Shown here: positions 35,041 through 49,568 of the stretch, in pieces
How the letters are laid out: every line of letters begins with the position of its first letter
Numbering within the stretch: the stretch's first letter is position 1
Source of the DNA: Metabacillus sp. FJAT-52054
GTDB taxonomy: Bacteria; Bacillota; Bacilli; Bacillales; Bacillaceae
DNA: 64,000 bases
Direction: 5' to 3'
Assembly: GCF_037201815.1 (NCBI RefSeq)
Contig: NZ_CP147407.1
Coordinates: 1-64,000 of the forward strand
Position numbers and translations under genes: made by a program
Notes under the pieces: model-generated
Told to the model about the DNA's origin: nothing
Database searches by the model: none
The model's input: the letters and a program-made list of their open reading frames with translations, nothing else

Positions 35041-36732
35041 GTGGGCTATCAAGCATTATATCGTGTATTCAGACCGCAGCTCTTTCAGGATGTTGCCGGC
35101 CAGAATCATATTACCCGCACATTGCAAAATGCCCTGCTTCACAGCAAATTCTCCCATGCTTATTTATTTTCAGGCCCGCGGGGAACAGGGAAAACAAGCG
35201 CGGCCAAAATTTTTGCCAAAGCAGTTAACTGCGAAAAAGCACCTGTAGCCGAGCCTTGCGGAGAATGTCCGTCTTGCATAGGAATTGCAGATGGTTCCAT
35301 CTCGGATGTGCTGGAGATTGATGCGGCATCCAATAACGGCGTGGATGAAATTCGCGACATACGGGATAAAGTAAAATATGCTCCTTCTGCGGTTAAATAT
35401 AAAGTATACATAGTAGATGAGGTTCACATGCTTTCCATGGGCGCCTTTAATGCACTGCTTAAAACACTTGAAGAGCCGCCTAAACATGTCATCTTTATTC
35501 TCGCTACAACTGAGCCTCATAAAATCCCCTTAACCATTATCTCGCGCTGTCAGCGATTTGATTTTAAGAGAATTACCTCTCAAGACATTGTGGACCGGAT
35601 GAAAACGGTTATGGAAGAGCAGGAGGCTGAAGCGGAGGAAGAAGCGCTTCACGTAATTGCCCGGGCTGCCGATGGCGGTATGCGTGATGCACTCAGCCTT
35701 CTTGATCAGGCCATTTCATTCAGCGATGAACGCGTTACCCTGGAGGATTCCCTGCTCATAACGGGCTCCGTCTCACAAAATTTGCTGACGGGACTCGTTC
35801 AATCCATTCACAGAAAAGAGGTTTCAGGGGCCCTTCAAATTCTGAGCCAGTTAATGGACCAGGGGAAAGACGCCGTAAGGTTTATCGAAGACCTGATCTA
35901 TTATTACCGGGATCTGCTGCTTTACAAGACTGCGCCTAACCTTGAAGAGGCTTTGGAGAGAGTCGTTGTAGACGATGCGTTTAAGGAACTGGCGGATGCT
36001 GCTGAAGCCGAAAGCCTATACGCGGTCATAGACATACTGAATAAAAGCCAGCAGGAAATGAAATGGACAAACCACCCAAGGATCTTCCTCGAAGTGGCGA
36101 TTGTAAAGCTTTGTGAAACAGAGGCCGCAAAAGCGGTGCAAACAGGAACAGCCGATCCGCAGCTGCTGGAGAGGATTTCACAGCTTGAAGCAGAACTGAA
36201 AGAGCTAAGAAAGAACGGAGTGCCAGCCGGCCAGCCGGCCCAAGCTCCTAGTGACCAAAAGGCAGCAAAAATGGTAAGAAGCAATTTCAAGGTTCCTGCC
36301 GGGAGAATTCATGAGATTCTTAAAGAAGCAACAAGACAGGATCTGGAGGCACTCAAGAAAATCTGGAGCGGGATGATTGATCAGCTTCGCACCCAAAATA
36401 AAGCCTCACACGCAGCTCTTATCGGGGAAAGCGAACCTGTTGCGGCATCGTCCAAATCATTTGTGCTAAAATTCAAGTATGAGATTCATTGCAAAATGGT
36501 CGCTGAGAACAATAATGATGTCCGAACCAACATTGAAGCCATTCTCGCAAATTTACTTGGCAAACCAGTCGAAATGGTTGGCGTCCCTGAGAGGGATTGG
36601 GGTAAAATAAGAGAAGAATTCATCCGGGATCAGAAGGATGAAGATCCAAGCGCGAATGAAGCGGAAGAAGATCCCTTCATAGCGGAAGCGAAGAAATTAG
36701 TAGGCGATGATTTAATTGAAATAAAAGACTAA
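35041..36732 (+). CDS. dnaX: DNA polymerase III subunits gamma and tau
   Basis: DnaX is the clamp-loader ATPase and organiser of the replisome. GTG 35041 follows AAGGAGGGGG; the product of 563 aa equals B. subtilis DnaX. Walker A GPRGTGKT is at 45-52, the four zinc Cys are 64, 73, 76 and 79, Walker B is YIVDEVHML, and the SRC sensor motif is present. The conserved tail ends LVGDDLIEIKD. A TATAAT at 34993-34998 is the best -10. The gene heads dnaX-ebfC-recR-yaaL-bofA. Confidence 0.97.
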   Translation: MGYQALYRVFRPQLFQDVAGQNHITRTLQNALLHSKFSHAYLFSGPRGTGKTSAAKIFAKAVNCEKAPVAEPCGECPSCIGIADGSISDVLEIDAASNNGVDEIRDIRDKVKYAPSAVKYKVYIVDEVHMLSMGAFNALLKTLEEPPKHVIFILATTEPHKIPLTIISRCQRFDFKRITSQDIVDRMKTVMEEQEAEAEEEALHVIARAADGGMRDALSLLDQAISFSDERVTLEDSLLITGSVSQNLLTGLVQSIHRKEVSGALQILSQLMDQGKDAVRFIEDLIYYYRDLLLYKTAPNLEEALERVVVDDAFKELADAAEAESLYAVIDILNKSQQEMKWTNHPRIFLEVAIVKLCETEAAKAVQTGTADPQLLERISQLEAELKELRKNGVPAGQPAQAPSDQKAAKMVRSNFKVPAGRIHEILKEATRQDLEALKKIWSGMIDQLRTQNKASHAALIGESEPVAASSKSFVLKFKYEIHCKMVAENNNDVRTNIEAILANLLGKPVEMVGVPERDWGKIREEFIRDQKDEDPSANEAEEDPFIAEAKKLVGDDLIEIKD

Positions 36733-36750
36733 ATTTAAGGAGATGTTACA

Positions 36751-37074
36751 ATGCGCGGCGGAATGGGAAATATGCAAAAAATGATGAAACAAATGCAAAA
36801 AATGCAAAAAGATATGGAGAAGGCTCAAGAAGAGCTTGCCGAAAAGCAAGTTGAAGGGTCAGCCGGCGGCGGAATGGTAGTCGTAATCGCAAACGGCAAC
36901 CGCGAAATCATCGACGTGAAGATTAAGGAAGAAGTTGTGGACCCGGAAGATATCGATATGCTTCAGGATCTAATCCTTGCTGCTACAAACGATGCTTTGA
37001 AAAAGGTAGAAGAAATGACCTCTCAAACAATGGGTCAATTTACAAAAGGAATGAATATGCCAGGTTTATTCTAG
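36751..37074 (+). CDS. yaaK: YbaB/EbfC family nucleoid-associated protein YaaK
   Basis: This 107-aa protein is the same length as B. subtilis YaaK. It has the Met/Gln/Lys-rich N-terminal helix ([15 protein letters not shown]), then [14 protein letters not shown] and a C-terminal helix. The family binds DNA as a tweezer-like dimer. It lies between dnaX and recR in the usual order, with gaps under 20 bp. Confidence 0.93.
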   Translation: MRGGMGNMQKMMKQMQKMQKDMEKAQEELAEKQVEGSAGGGMVVVIANGNREIIDVKIKEEVVDPEDIDMLQDLILAATNDALKKVEEMTSQTMGQFTKGMNMPGLF

Positions 37075-37086
37075 GAGGAAGGCTTT

Positions 37087-37683
37087 ATGCATTATCCTGA
37101 ACCTATATCCAAATTAATTGACAGCTTTATGAAGTTGCCAGGCATAGGACCGAAAACGGCCGTACGTCTGGCCTTTTTTGTCCTCAGCATGAAGGAAGAC
37201 ACCGTCCTTGATTTTGCCAAGGCACTTGTTAACGCCAAAAGAAACCTGACGTATTGCTCCGTATGCGGCCATATTACAGATCAGGACCCGTGCTATATAT
37301 GCGAGGATAAAAGAAGGGACCGTTCCGTTGTATGCGTCGTTCAGGATCCAAAGGATGTCATAGCAATGGAAAAAATGAAGGAATACAGCGGTCTTTACCA
37401 CGTACTCCATGGTGCTATTTCTCCAATAGAAGGAATTGGCCCGGAAGATATTAAAGTGCCGGAATTGCTGAAAAGACTTCAGGACGATTCAATCCAGGAA
37501 GTAATTCTTGCCACGAATCCAAATATTGAAGGAGAAGCAACGGCCATGTACATATCCCGCCTTCTAAAACCTTCAGGAATTAAAATTACGAGAATTGCTC
37601 ACGGTCTTCCTGTAGGGGGAGACTTGGAATACGCGGATGAGGTTACTTTATCCAAAGCGCTTGAGGGAAGAAGAGAACTATAA
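37087..37683 (+). CDS. recR: Recombination protein RecR
   Basis: RecR works with RecF and RecO in gap repair. The 198-aa protein has the helix-hairpin-helix LPGIGPKTA, a four-Cys zinc finger (Cys57, 60, 69, 72) and a TOPRIM domain ([25 protein letters not shown]). ATG 37087 follows AGGAGGAAGG. It is transcribed with dnaX and yaaK. Confidence 0.96.
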   Translation: MHYPEPISKLIDSFMKLPGIGPKTAVRLAFFVLSMKEDTVLDFAKALVNAKRNLTYCSVCGHITDQDPCYICEDKRRDRSVVCVVQDPKDVIAMEKMKEYSGLYHVLHGAISPIEGIGPEDIKVPELLKRLQDDSIQEVILATNPNIEGEATAMYISRLLKPSGIKITRIAHGLPVGGDLEYADEVTLSKALEGRREL

Positions 37684-37697
37684 TAGGAGGGTTTTTG

Positions 37698-37916
37698 TTG
37701 CTTTTCAAAAGAAAAGGGCGGTTAAGGCAGGATTTTAACCAACAGCTAATCAATCTTCTTATGAAAAATAAATCTGAATGGAATCGTCAAAAGCAGCTTG
37801 TAGAAAAAAGCGTAGAACCTTCTGAAGAAGTTCTTTTTGATTTGAAAGTGGCGGAGTCGAAATACTTCTTTCTATTAAGAGAAGCAAAACAAAGAAAGAT
37901 TCGAATTACCCTGTAG
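37698..37916 (+). CDS. yaaL: YaaL family protein
   Basis: This 72-aa basic protein matches YaaL of Bacillus, function unknown. Conserved features are the N-terminal FKRKGRLR and the block KVAESKYFFLLREAK. The second of two adjacent TTG codons (37698) is chosen because it stands 6 nt after AGGAGGG. It lies between recR and bofA as in B. subtilis. Confidence 0.85.
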   Translation: MLFKRKGRLRQDFNQQLINLLMKNKSEWNRQKQLVEKSVEPSEEVLFDLKVAESKYFFLLREAKQRKIRITL

Positions 37917-37988
37917 ACGGGAAGTTCTAATAAGCGGTCAGGCTTCATATGCTTGTACAAAACAGGTACTGTGAAGGTGAGTGATTAT

Positions 37989-38255
37989 TTGAATCCGATT
38001 GTCATATTTGCTATTGCCGGCGGAGCCATTGTGCTTCTGCTGATGAACGGCTCGTTCCGAAATCCCATTAAATGGGCAGGAAGACTTGCAGCCAAGATTG
38101 TAGCGGGAGCCCTGCTCCTCTTTGTATTAAATGCATTAGGATCAGGAATTGGAATCCACATCCCGATTAATGCCGGTACTTCCGCAGTTTCCGGGCTGCT
38201 CGGCATACCGGGCATCGCTGCATTATACGTGATAAAAACGTATATTCTAGTGTAA
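37989..38255 (+). CDS. bofA: Pro-sigma-K processing inhibitor BofA
   Basis: BofA is a mother-cell membrane protein that holds the SpoIVFB protease inactive until engulfment ends. TTG 37989 is 8 nt after AAGGTGA and gives 88 aa, close to B. subtilis BofA (87 aa). Two hydrophobic segments (about 3-21 and 36-54) and the conserved C-terminal block GIHIPINAGTSAVSGLLGIP are visible. A longer frame from 37953 lacks a Shine-Dalgarno. It ends at a strong terminator before rRNA operon 2. Confidence 0.92.
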   Translation: MNPIVIFAIAGGAIVLLLMNGSFRNPIKWAGRLAAKIVAGALLLFVLNALGSGIGIHIPINAGTSAVSGLLGIPGIAALYVIKTYILV

Positions 38256-38288
38256 AAGCAAATGGTTCGCCATTTGCTTTTATTTTTT
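38255..38288 (+). terminator. Terminator after bofA
   Basis: An 11-bp stem AAAGCAAATGG/CCATTTGCTTT (38255-38265, 38270-38280) with a TTCG tetraloop is followed by TATTTTTT. The T run abuts the -35 of the rRNA operon. Confidence 0.92.
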
Positions 38289-38289
38289 G

Positions 38290-38319
38290 TTGACATATAA
38301 GATAAATGGATGGTATATT
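38290..38319 (+). promoter_or_regulatory. rRNA operon 2 promoter P1
   Basis: TTGACA (38290-38295), an 18-bp spacer and TATATT (38314-38319) with an upstream TG form the first of two tandem promoters. Confidence 0.75.
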
Positions 38320-38374
38320 ATTATACGTCGCTGATACATAAGTTATTTCGAAAAAACAAAAGTAAAAATAATTG

Positions 38375-38404
38375 TTGACACGGCAAGCGAGTAAATGGTA
38401 TGAT
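38375..38404 (+). promoter_or_regulatory. rRNA operon 2 promoter P2
   Basis: TTGACA (38375-38380), an 18-bp spacer and TATGAT (38399-38404) with an upstream TG are 85 bp downstream of P1. The boxA-like leader sequence starts at 38441. Confidence 0.78.
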
Positions 38405-38513
38405 AATCAAGTCGCTTCAATAAGAAGTGAATGAAAAAAAGTTCTTTGAAAACTAAACAAATCGAAGTGCCAACGTTAATTCTAGAGCAACAAACAAGAG
38501 CTAGTCAAACTAC

Positions 38514-40058
<1,545 letters not shown>

Positions 40059-40145
40059 AAGAATTATCAGCACCCATGTGGTGCAACATTAACGGACGCA
40101 CTTCGACTTTGTTTAGTTTTGAGAGAACTTGCTTCTCTTTTTGAT

Positions 40146-40222
<77 letters not shown>

Positions 40223-40244
40223 TCTTTATACATTGAAATTCGTT

Positions 40245-40320
40245 GGGGCCTTAGCTCAGCTGGGAGAGCGCCTGCCTTGCACGCAGGAGGTCAGCGGTTC
40301 GATCCCGCTAGGCTCCACCA
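40245..40320 (+). tRNA. tRNA-Ala (TGC), operon 2
   Basis: Identical to the spacer tRNA-Ala of operon 1, with CCA encoded. Confidence 0.96.
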
Positions 40321-40498
40321 ACGAGACTTTTTTTGTCTCTAAAACTTGTTCTTTGAAAACTAGATAACGATATGAATGTCAAACATTCACACGAGTAAGC
40401 AAGTAACCTTACGATTTTCTTCTGCGCTTGCGTATGAAGAGAACATCAAGTCTGAAAACTTCTGTTTTCAGCTCTAACGAAGATAACGTCTGTTATCA

Positions 40499-43423
<2,925 letters not shown>

Positions 43424-43499
43424 TTTATTCAAGTAAGGCTGCTTCACTCGTGCAGCACATCGTTATCTAGTTTTGAAAGAGCAATCTTTCAACCACATA

Positions 43500-43615
<116 letters not shown>

Positions 43616-43627
43616 ACATGAAAAAAA

Positions 43628-43658
43628 GGCTTGCCCCTTAGGGGGTGGGTCTTTTTTT
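43628..43658 (+). terminator. Terminator of rRNA operon 2
   Basis: Same G-T-rich hairpin and T run as operon 1. Confidence 0.85.
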
Positions 43659-44480
43659 GTTGGGATTGGGGATGCGGGATACGCTTGGGATAGAGGGAGA
43701 AAGAAGGGGGAGCGGATACGTGATTCGGGATACGCCATGGGTGGAGGGAAGGAGAAGGAGGGGGAATACTCGATTCGGCTTAGTGTTTATTAGTAGCTTA
43801 ACGGTTGGCTGGACTTATTTTTAACAGAGTGAGACTGGCGGACCGTACTGGATGGTGCTGGCTGGGGAAGAGGATCCAACGAATTGAGGCGGCTGCGATC
43901 TCTATCGAACCCTCCCGAAAAGTCGATATCCGCTCATTTTAGTCGATAAATCAAAATAATCGTCGATATATTAAAATTTTGGTCGATATATCAAAATAAT
44001 CCCCGATATATCCAAATTTCGGTCGATATCCGCTCCAGAATAGCCGATATCTTGCCACCTCCCCCCTTCCCGCATCAGAAACGAGCGTATTCCTCTCCAT
44101 TCTCGCCGCCAATTTCTTCTCTCCGCATCGTAATGCTCCCCAATTCATCAGTTTTGAACAAAAACAGGCGAGTTTTAATAAAAAAATCCACTACCTTAAT
44201 CCTCTACTCTCCAAAAGATGCTTCTGCTAAAGCCAATCTCCCGAGAAATCGGTATCCACCTTCAAAATTCCTCATCTGCCATCAAATATATCCAGCCTCC
44301 CACCGCCTGCAGTTAATCTAGTTTAAATGCAATGATAAAGTTTTCGTGTGAATATCCTCCGATCTGCCCCCTCCCCAACAAAAACAGCAAGATTAACTTT
44401 TATAGACATACACAGTTGGGCGAAAGCCTTCATACATTAAGGGCAGAGGGCAAAGGTGAACCTGTAAAATTCTGAAAGTT
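43659..44480. other. Gene-free stretch between rRNA operon 2 and csfB
   Basis: No credible reading frame. The first 390 bp match the DNA behind operon 1, including the tandem array. From 44050 to about 44190 only patches match (CAGAAACGA, CAGTTTTGAAC, GAGTTTT). From about 44200 to 44480 the DNA is unique and AT-rich and shows nothing recognisable before the csfB promoter. Confidence 0.7.
43922..44050. repeat. 20-bp tandem repeat array, copy 2
   Basis: CGATA cores recur every 20 bp (43924 to 44024, then 44045). Only about two base changes separate it from copy 1. Confidence 0.88.
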
Positions 44481-44510
44481 GTATACAAATCACCGCCGCT
44501 GGCCAAAATA
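44481..44510 (+). promoter_or_regulatory. Sigma-F type promoter of csfB
   Basis: GTATA (44481-44485), 15 bp, then GGCCAAAATA (44501-44510) fit the forespore sigma-F pattern, whose -10 is GGNNANAMTW. csfB is a known sigma-F gene in B. subtilis. Confidence 0.68.
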
Positions 44511-44530
44511 GCAGTATGGAGGTGGAGGGA

Positions 44531-44734
44531 ATGATTGGTAAACTGTCTGGAATTTCAAAGGAGGAAACGTGTATTATATGCGACACGTGCAAACCTGATG
44601 GAATTCATCTCTATACGAGCTTTATATGTACGGACTGTGAAAGGGAAATGGTGTCGACTGATGCAGCGGAGCCGAAGTATGATTTTTTCGTAAAAAAACT
44701 AAAGAGCGTAAAGGCACCGCCTATGTATTCTTAA
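44531..44734 (+). CDS. csfB: Anti-sigma-G factor Gin (CsfB)
   Basis: Gin holds sigma-G inactive in the early forespore (and inhibits sigma-E). The 67-aa protein has the zinc-binding pairs CIIC and CTDC and the family blocks GIHLYTSFIC and FFVKKLKSVKAPPMYS. ATG 44531 follows GGAGGTGGAGGG; an ATG at 44516 lies upstream of that Shine-Dalgarno. It has a sigma-F-like promoter. It follows rRNA operon 2 exactly as in B. subtilis (rrnA-csfB). Confidence 0.92.
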   Translation: MIGKLSGISKEETCIICDTCKPDGIHLYTSFICTDCEREMVSTDAAEPKYDFFVKKLKSVKAPPMYS

Positions 44735-44735
44735 T

Positions 44736-44760
44736 GACCTGAAAGGGTCTTTTTTCTTTT
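44736..44760 (+). terminator. Weak terminator after csfB
   Basis: A short GACC/GGTC stem (44736-44739, 44746-44749) is followed by TTTTTTCTTTTT. Confidence 0.5.
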
Positions 44761-44797
44761 TGCTGATTTAGTGGGTTTTGATGGGCAGATGGAATCG

Positions 44798-44829
44798 TTG
44801 CTGAAGTGAGGAACAAATATTGGTATAAT
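44798..44829 (+). promoter_or_regulatory. Promoter candidate of yaaO
   Basis: The extended -10 TGG-TATAAT (44821-44829) lies 30 bp before yaaO. The nearest -35-like TTGCTG is at 20-bp spacing, so the extended -10 probably carries it. Confidence 0.5.
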
Positions 44830-44859
44830 GGAAGTATCGTATTAAAAGGATGGGACCTA

Positions 44860-46287
44860 GTGCTTATGTATACTCCATTGTTTTCTTCGCTATTGAAGCA
44901 TCAAGAGAAAAACCCGGTATCTTTTCACGTGCCTGGCCATAAAAATGGTTTGCTGCTGCCGGAAGAGACATCACGTTTTTTTAAAAATGTGATGAAGCTT
45001 GATGTAACGGAATTGTCAGGACTGGATGATTTACATGACCCGCATGGAGTGATTGATGAGGCCCAGTCGCTCGCTGCATCCTTTTATGGAGCAGAGAAGA
45101 CATTTTTTCTTGTAAATGGTTCGACATCCGGTAATCTTGCGATGATTTTGTCATGCTGCAGGGAAGGGGATACCGTTCTAGTTCAGCGGAACAGCCACAA
45201 ATCCATTATGAATGCATTGGAGCTTGCTAAAGCAGATCCGGTCTTTATCAGTCCTAAAATAGATGAAGCGCTGCATGTTCCTTCTTACGTTGAGGAAGAC
45301 CGCATAGCTGAAGCCATTGAAGCTTATCCTCATGCAAAGGCGCTTATTATAACAAATCCTAATTATTACGGGGTAACGGCGGATCTCACGCGTATCGTCC
45401 GCCTTGCTCATTCTTACAGCATTCCTGTTCTGGTTGACGAAGCACATGGTGCCCATTACGGAATAGGTGCTCCTTTTCCCGAATCTGCATTAAAAGCCGG
45501 CGCGGACGCGGTTGTTCAATCCGCTCACAAAACGCTGCCTGCTATGACGATGGGCTCCTTTTTACACGTGAACAGCAGGCTTGTTTCCTTTAGGAGAGTA
45601 GCAAAATTGTTGTCTATGCTGCAAACGAGCAGTCCATCCTATCCAATTATGGCCTCGCTGGATCTTGCCAGGGCTTTTGCCCAGGAAATAAAGGATTCCG
45701 GAAGAGCAGGAGAACTTGCGCTTGAAGCTTCAAAAATAAAAGAGTATTTCAATTCTATTGAGGGAATTAAAGCAATAGGTACAGAGGATCCAAATGCTAT
45801 TCAGGATCCTATAAAGCTGGCCATTGTTTCTGAAACCGGGCTTTCTGGCTTTGATCTTCAGGAACGCTTTGAGCGTCATGGAATATACGGAGAACTTGCA
45901 GATGAGCGCAATTTCCTTTTGATTGCTGGACTGGGGAAAAGCAGCTTTCGTCACCCAGGTCTTGAAAAAGAATTTTCGTCCATGACGAATCCTGCGAAAA
46001 CAAAACTCCCGATTACATTCCCGTCCCTGCCTGCGTCCAAGCTTTCTCTGACCTATGGCGAGATGGAGCAAACAGCCAAGGAAGAAGTACATCTGCACGA
46101 AGCGGATGGCAGGGTGATGGCAGAGGCGGTCATTCCGTATCCGCCGGGGATTCCGCTCCTATTGGCAGGAGAAAGAATAAGCGAACAGCACATAGAATGG
46201 ATTCTTCAGATGAAGGATCGGGGAGCCCGGTTTCAGGGCCGACAGAACAGGAATTTTAATACTGTAGCTGTTTATAAGAAAGGTTGA
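44860..46287 (+). CDS. yaaO: Orn/Lys/Arg decarboxylase family protein YaaO
   Basis: A fold-type-I PLP enzyme of the basic amino acid decarboxylase family. The 475-aa protein shows HVPGHKNG near the N-terminus, [12 protein letters not shown], the DEAHGAHYG aspartate that contacts PLP, and the Schiff-base Lys in [13 protein letters not shown]. It is shorter than arginine decarboxylase SpeA but has the C-terminal domain with [14 protein letters not shown]. The substrate is not known. GTG 44860 is 9 nt after AAAGGA; ATG 44866 is the alternative. The stop overlaps the region of the tmk Shine-Dalgarno. Confidence 0.88.
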   Translation: MLMYTPLFSSLLKHQEKNPVSFHVPGHKNGLLLPEETSRFFKNVMKLDVTELSGLDDLHDPHGVIDEAQSLAASFYGAEKTFFLVNGSTSGNLAMILSCCREGDTVLVQRNSHKSIMNALELAKADPVFISPKIDEALHVPSYVEEDRIAEAIEAYPHAKALIITNPNYYGVTADLTRIVRLAHSYSIPVLVDEAHGAHYGIGAPFPESALKAGADAVVQSAHKTLPAMTMGSFLHVNSRLVSFRRVAKLLSMLQTSSPSYPIMASLDLARAFAQEIKDSGRAGELALEASKIKEYFNSIEGIKAIGTEDPNAIQDPIKLAIVSETGLSGFDLQERFERHGIYGELADERNFLLIAGLGKSSFRHPGLEKEFSSMTNPAKTKLPITFPSLPASKLSLTYGEMEQTAKEEVHLHEADGRVMAEAVIPYPPGIPLLLAGERISEQHIEWILQMKDRGARFQGRQNRNFNTVAVYKKG

Positions 46288-46292
46288 GAAGA

Positions 46293-46922
46293 TTGACAGG
46301 CTGTTTTATTACATTTGAAGGTCCTGAAGGGGCCGGCAAGACCACTATTTTAAAAGAAATTCATAAGAAGCTGCAGGAAAAAGGAATTGATCCGGTTGCT
46401 ACCCGCGAGCCCGGGGGAATTAAAATCGCTGAACAAATCCGCAGTGTTATTTTAGATATAGAGAATACCGAAATGGATCCGCGAACAGAAGCTCTTCTGT
46501 ATGCGGCTGCCAGGAGACAGCATCTGGTTGAAAAGGTACTGCCTGCTTTAAAAGAGAAGAAGGTTGTATTATGCGACCGCTTTATAGACAGCTCTCTTGC
46601 TTATCAGGGATATGCAAGAGGACTTGGCATGGAAGAAGTTCTTTCGATTAATCTGTTTGCCATTGAGGATGTTATGCCGGACTTGACGATTTATTTCAGC
46701 ATTGACGCTGAGAAAGGGCTGAAAAGAGTCTATTCGGGCGAAAATAGAGAAATCAACCGGCTTGATAACGAAGATCTGAAGTTTCATGATCGCGTTCAAA
46801 AAGGGTATGCCATCTTACTTGAGAAATATCCCGAGAGAATAAAATCAGTTAATGCGGACCAGACGCCTGAAGAGGTGGCAGAGGAAGTATGGCTATTAAT
46901 TCGAAATAAATTGTCTCTATAA
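46293..46922 (+). CDS. tmk: Thymidylate kinase
   Basis: Tmk phosphorylates dTMP to dTDP. The 209-aa protein has P-loop [10 protein letters not shown] (residues 8-17), the TREPGG motif, and [15 protein letters not shown] 46293 ([13 protein letters not shown]) matches the conserved N-terminus; the in-frame TTG at 46284 overlaps the yaaO stop. It is the first gene of tmk-darA-yaaR-holB-ricT-yabA. Confidence 0.95.
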   Translation: MTGCFITFEGPEGAGKTTILKEIHKKLQEKGIDPVATREPGGIKIAEQIRSVILDIENTEMDPRTEALLYAAARRQHLVEKVLPALKEKKVVLCDRFIDSSLAYQGYARGLGMEEVLSINLFAIEDVMPDLTIYFSIDAEKGLKRVYSGENREINRLDNEDLKFHDRVQKGYAILLEKYPERIKSVNADQTPEEVAEEVWLLIRNKLSL

Positions 46923-47270
<348 letters not shown>

Positions 47271-47282
47271 GGAGAAGCGAAA

Positions 47283-47723
47283 ATGAAAATTAATCAGGAT
47301 ATTCGCATTGCTGCCGATAAACAGAACATCCGTCATCAGGAGGCTCCCTCATCCGCCGGAAGCTTTCGAAATGCCGTTTTGAAAGAAAGCGGCCAGATGA
47401 AGGTAAGTCAGCTAAATCAAATGATTGCGGAGCTTGAGGCAGCAGGAAGCCGCTTATCCCGTTCAAGAAATTTTCAGGACTTGGCGAAGGTTAAAGGACT
47501 CGTGAAAAAAATTGTCCAGGAAGCTGTCGATTATGGTATGCAGCTAAAGGAATCAAAAAGCTGGGATTATCAAGGAAACAGCCGCTCTCATAAATTGATT
47601 GAGCAAATTGATGACAAGCTTATCGTGTTAACGGAAGATCTTGTGAAGAAAGAAAAGACTGCCATCGACATCCTTGGAACCGTTGGAGAAATTAAGGGGA
47701 TGCTGGTTAATTTATATATTTAG
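47283..47723 (+). CDS. yaaR: YaaR family protein
   Basis: This 146-aa helical protein (DUF327 family) is conserved between yaaQ and holB in Bacillus. It is rich in Lys/Glu with heptad-like stretches and has the block LAKVKGLVKKIVQEAVDYG. No function is known. ATG 47283 follows AAGGAGAAG. Confidence 0.87.
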   Translation: MKINQDIRIAADKQNIRHQEAPSSAGSFRNAVLKESGQMKVSQLNQMIAELEAAGSRLSRSRNFQDLAKVKGLVKKIVQEAVDYGMQLKESKSWDYQGNSRSHKLIEQIDDKLIVLTEDLVKKEKTAIDILGTVGEIKGMLVNLYI

Positions 47724-47735
47724 CGAGTGATATAG

Positions 47736-48728
47736 ATGAACAGAACGTGGACAGAGCTCGAGGCTTATCAGCCGAGGGTATTGAAGCTATTGGAAAAAAG
47801 CATTGGCAAAAACAGGCTGGCGCATGCTTATTTATTTGAGGGGAAAAAGGGAACCGGAAAGAAAGAAACGGCCCTTCTTCTTGCCAAGAGCTTCTTTTGT
47901 ACAGAACGTATGGATGCAGAGCCATGCGGTGAATGCAGCAGCTGCCGGAGAATTAATTCAGGAAACCATCCTGATCTTCATATAATCGAACCGGACGGTC
48001 TTTCCATAAAGAAACATCAGATTCAAAGTCTTCAGGAAGAATTCTCGAAAAAAGGATTGGAATCTTCAAAGAAGTTTTATATGATTTCGCATGCGGATAA
48101 AATGACTACGAACGCAGCGAACAGCCTTCTGAAATTTTTAGAGGAACCAGGAAAAGATACCATTGCGGTTTTAACGACTGAGCAGGTTCATATGATTCTG
48201 AACACGATTCAATCACGGTGCCAAATTCTTCCCTTTAGCCCGCTTCCTTCATCAATTATTCGTCTTGAGCTTGAAAAACAGGACGTTATAGGATATATGG
48301 CTGCTGCTGCTTCCCAAATGACGAACAACCTGGACGACGCTATCGAATTAAGTCGAAATGATTGGTTTGCAGAAGCTAGAGCGATAGTGATAAAATTGTA
48401 TGAAGCCTTAACGGTAAGAAAAGAGCAAGCAATGGTGTTCGTGCATACTCAGTGGATGCCGTTTTTTTCTGAGAAAGAGCTTCAGGATCAAGGATTGGAT
48501 TTGTTATTATTTTTATATAAAGACCTTCTCTCCATTCAATTGGGGATGGAAGATGCCGTAATTTATATAGATATGAAGGAAACCTTGAAGAAGGAAGCCC
48601 TTCAGACAGGTCAGCAACGTATAACAGAGAAGGTATTGAGCATATTGGAGACCAAGCGGAAGCTTCATTCAAATGCAAATCCGCAGCTTTTGATGGAGCA
48701 GCTGGTTTTAACGTTGCAGGAGGGATAA
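47736..48728 (+). CDS. holB: DNA polymerase III subunit delta'
   Basis: This is the clamp-loader delta' subunit. The 330-aa protein has the AAA+ layout with a modified P-loop (GKKGTGKKETA), a four-Cys zinc module (one in FFC, then CGECSSC), DKMTTNAANSLLKFLEEP and the SRC motif (IQSRCQILPF). In B. subtilis it lies at the same place. Only a weak Shine-Dalgarno precedes ATG 47736, so coupling to yaaR is likely. Confidence 0.93.
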   Translation: MNRTWTELEAYQPRVLKLLEKSIGKNRLAHAYLFEGKKGTGKKETALLLAKSFFCTERMDAEPCGECSSCRRINSGNHPDLHIIEPDGLSIKKHQIQSLQEEFSKKGLESSKKFYMISHADKMTTNAANSLLKFLEEPGKDTIAVLTTEQVHMILNTIQSRCQILPFSPLPSSIIRLELEKQDVIGYMAAAASQMTNNLDDAIELSRNDWFAEARAIVIKLYEALTVRKEQAMVFVHTQWMPFFSEKELQDQGLDLLLFLYKDLLSIQLGMEDAVIYIDMKETLKKEALQTGQQRITEKVLSILETKRKLHSNANPQLLMEQLVLTLQEG

Positions 48729-48730
48729 CT

Positions 48731-49558
48731 TTGTATGATGTAGTAGGTGTCCGGTTTAAGAAAGCCGGCAAAATATATTATTTCGACCCGAACGGGTTTG
48801 ATATAGATGAGAACGATTGTGTCATCGTTGAGACAGTTCGAGGAGTAGAGTTCGGCAAGATCGTGGTTGCCAGTAAAAAAGTGGACGAGCATGATGTAGT
48901 GCTCCCTCTTAAAAAGGTGCTCCGTGTTGCAGATCAAAGAGACAGGATGCTTGTCGAAGAAAATCATGAAGCGGCCCTGAAGGCGTATGAAACCTGCCAG
49001 CAAAAGGTAGGGGAACACGGGCTTGATATGAAGCTTGTGGATGTAGAGTATACATTTGACCGGAATAAGGTCATTTTCTATTTCACTGCTGATGGGCGGG
49101 TCGATTTCAGGGAGCTGGTTAAGGATTTAGCTTCTATTTTTAAAACAAGAATTGAGCTTCGCCAAATTGGGGTTCGCGATGAGGCTAAAATGCTCGGAGG
49201 CATAGGTCCATGCGGAAGAATGCTATGCTGTTCGACATTTCTCGGAGACTTTGAGCCCGTCAGCATTAAGATGGCAAAGGATCAAAACCTTTCTCTTAAT
49301 CCGACCAAAATTTCAGGTTTGTGCGGCCGTCTTATGTGCTGCCTGAAATATGAGAATGATGAATATGAATCCGCAAAAGAACTTCTGCCCGATCTTGGGG
49401 AAACGATCAGAACCCCGTCCGGAACAGGCAAGGTTGTCGGATTGAATATTTTAGAGCGGCTCCTGCAGGTTCAGCTGAAGGAAAGAGACGGAGTGGTCGA
49501 GTTCAGCTGGGAGGAATTGCAGCAGGAAGGCGCCGTTTCGATGCAATCCACAGAATGA
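48731..49558 (+). CDS. ricT: RicT (YaaT), PSP1-domain regulator of sporulation and competence
   Basis: RicT forms the Y-complex with RicA and RicF, an Fe-S complex that promotes RNase Y maturation activity, competence, biofilm and sporulation. The 275-aa product has the same length as B. subtilis YaaT. The conserved Cys clusters [12 protein letters not shown] and [13 protein letters not shown] are present. TTG 48731 follows GGAGGGATAAC; the ATG at 48735 is out of frame. Confidence 0.94.
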   Translation: MYDVVGVRFKKAGKIYYFDPNGFDIDENDCVIVETVRGVEFGKIVVASKKVDEHDVVLPLKKVLRVADQRDRMLVEENHEAALKAYETCQQKVGEHGLDMKLVDVEYTFDRNKVIFYFTADGRVDFRELVKDLASIFKTRIELRQIGVRDEAKMLGGIGPCGRMLCCSTFLGDFEPVSIKMAKDQNLSLNPTKISGLCGRLMCCLKYENDEYESAKELLPDLGETIRTPSGTGKVVGLNILERLLQVQLKERDGVVEFSWEELQQEGAVSMQSTE

Positions 49559-49568
49559 GGTGGAAAGA

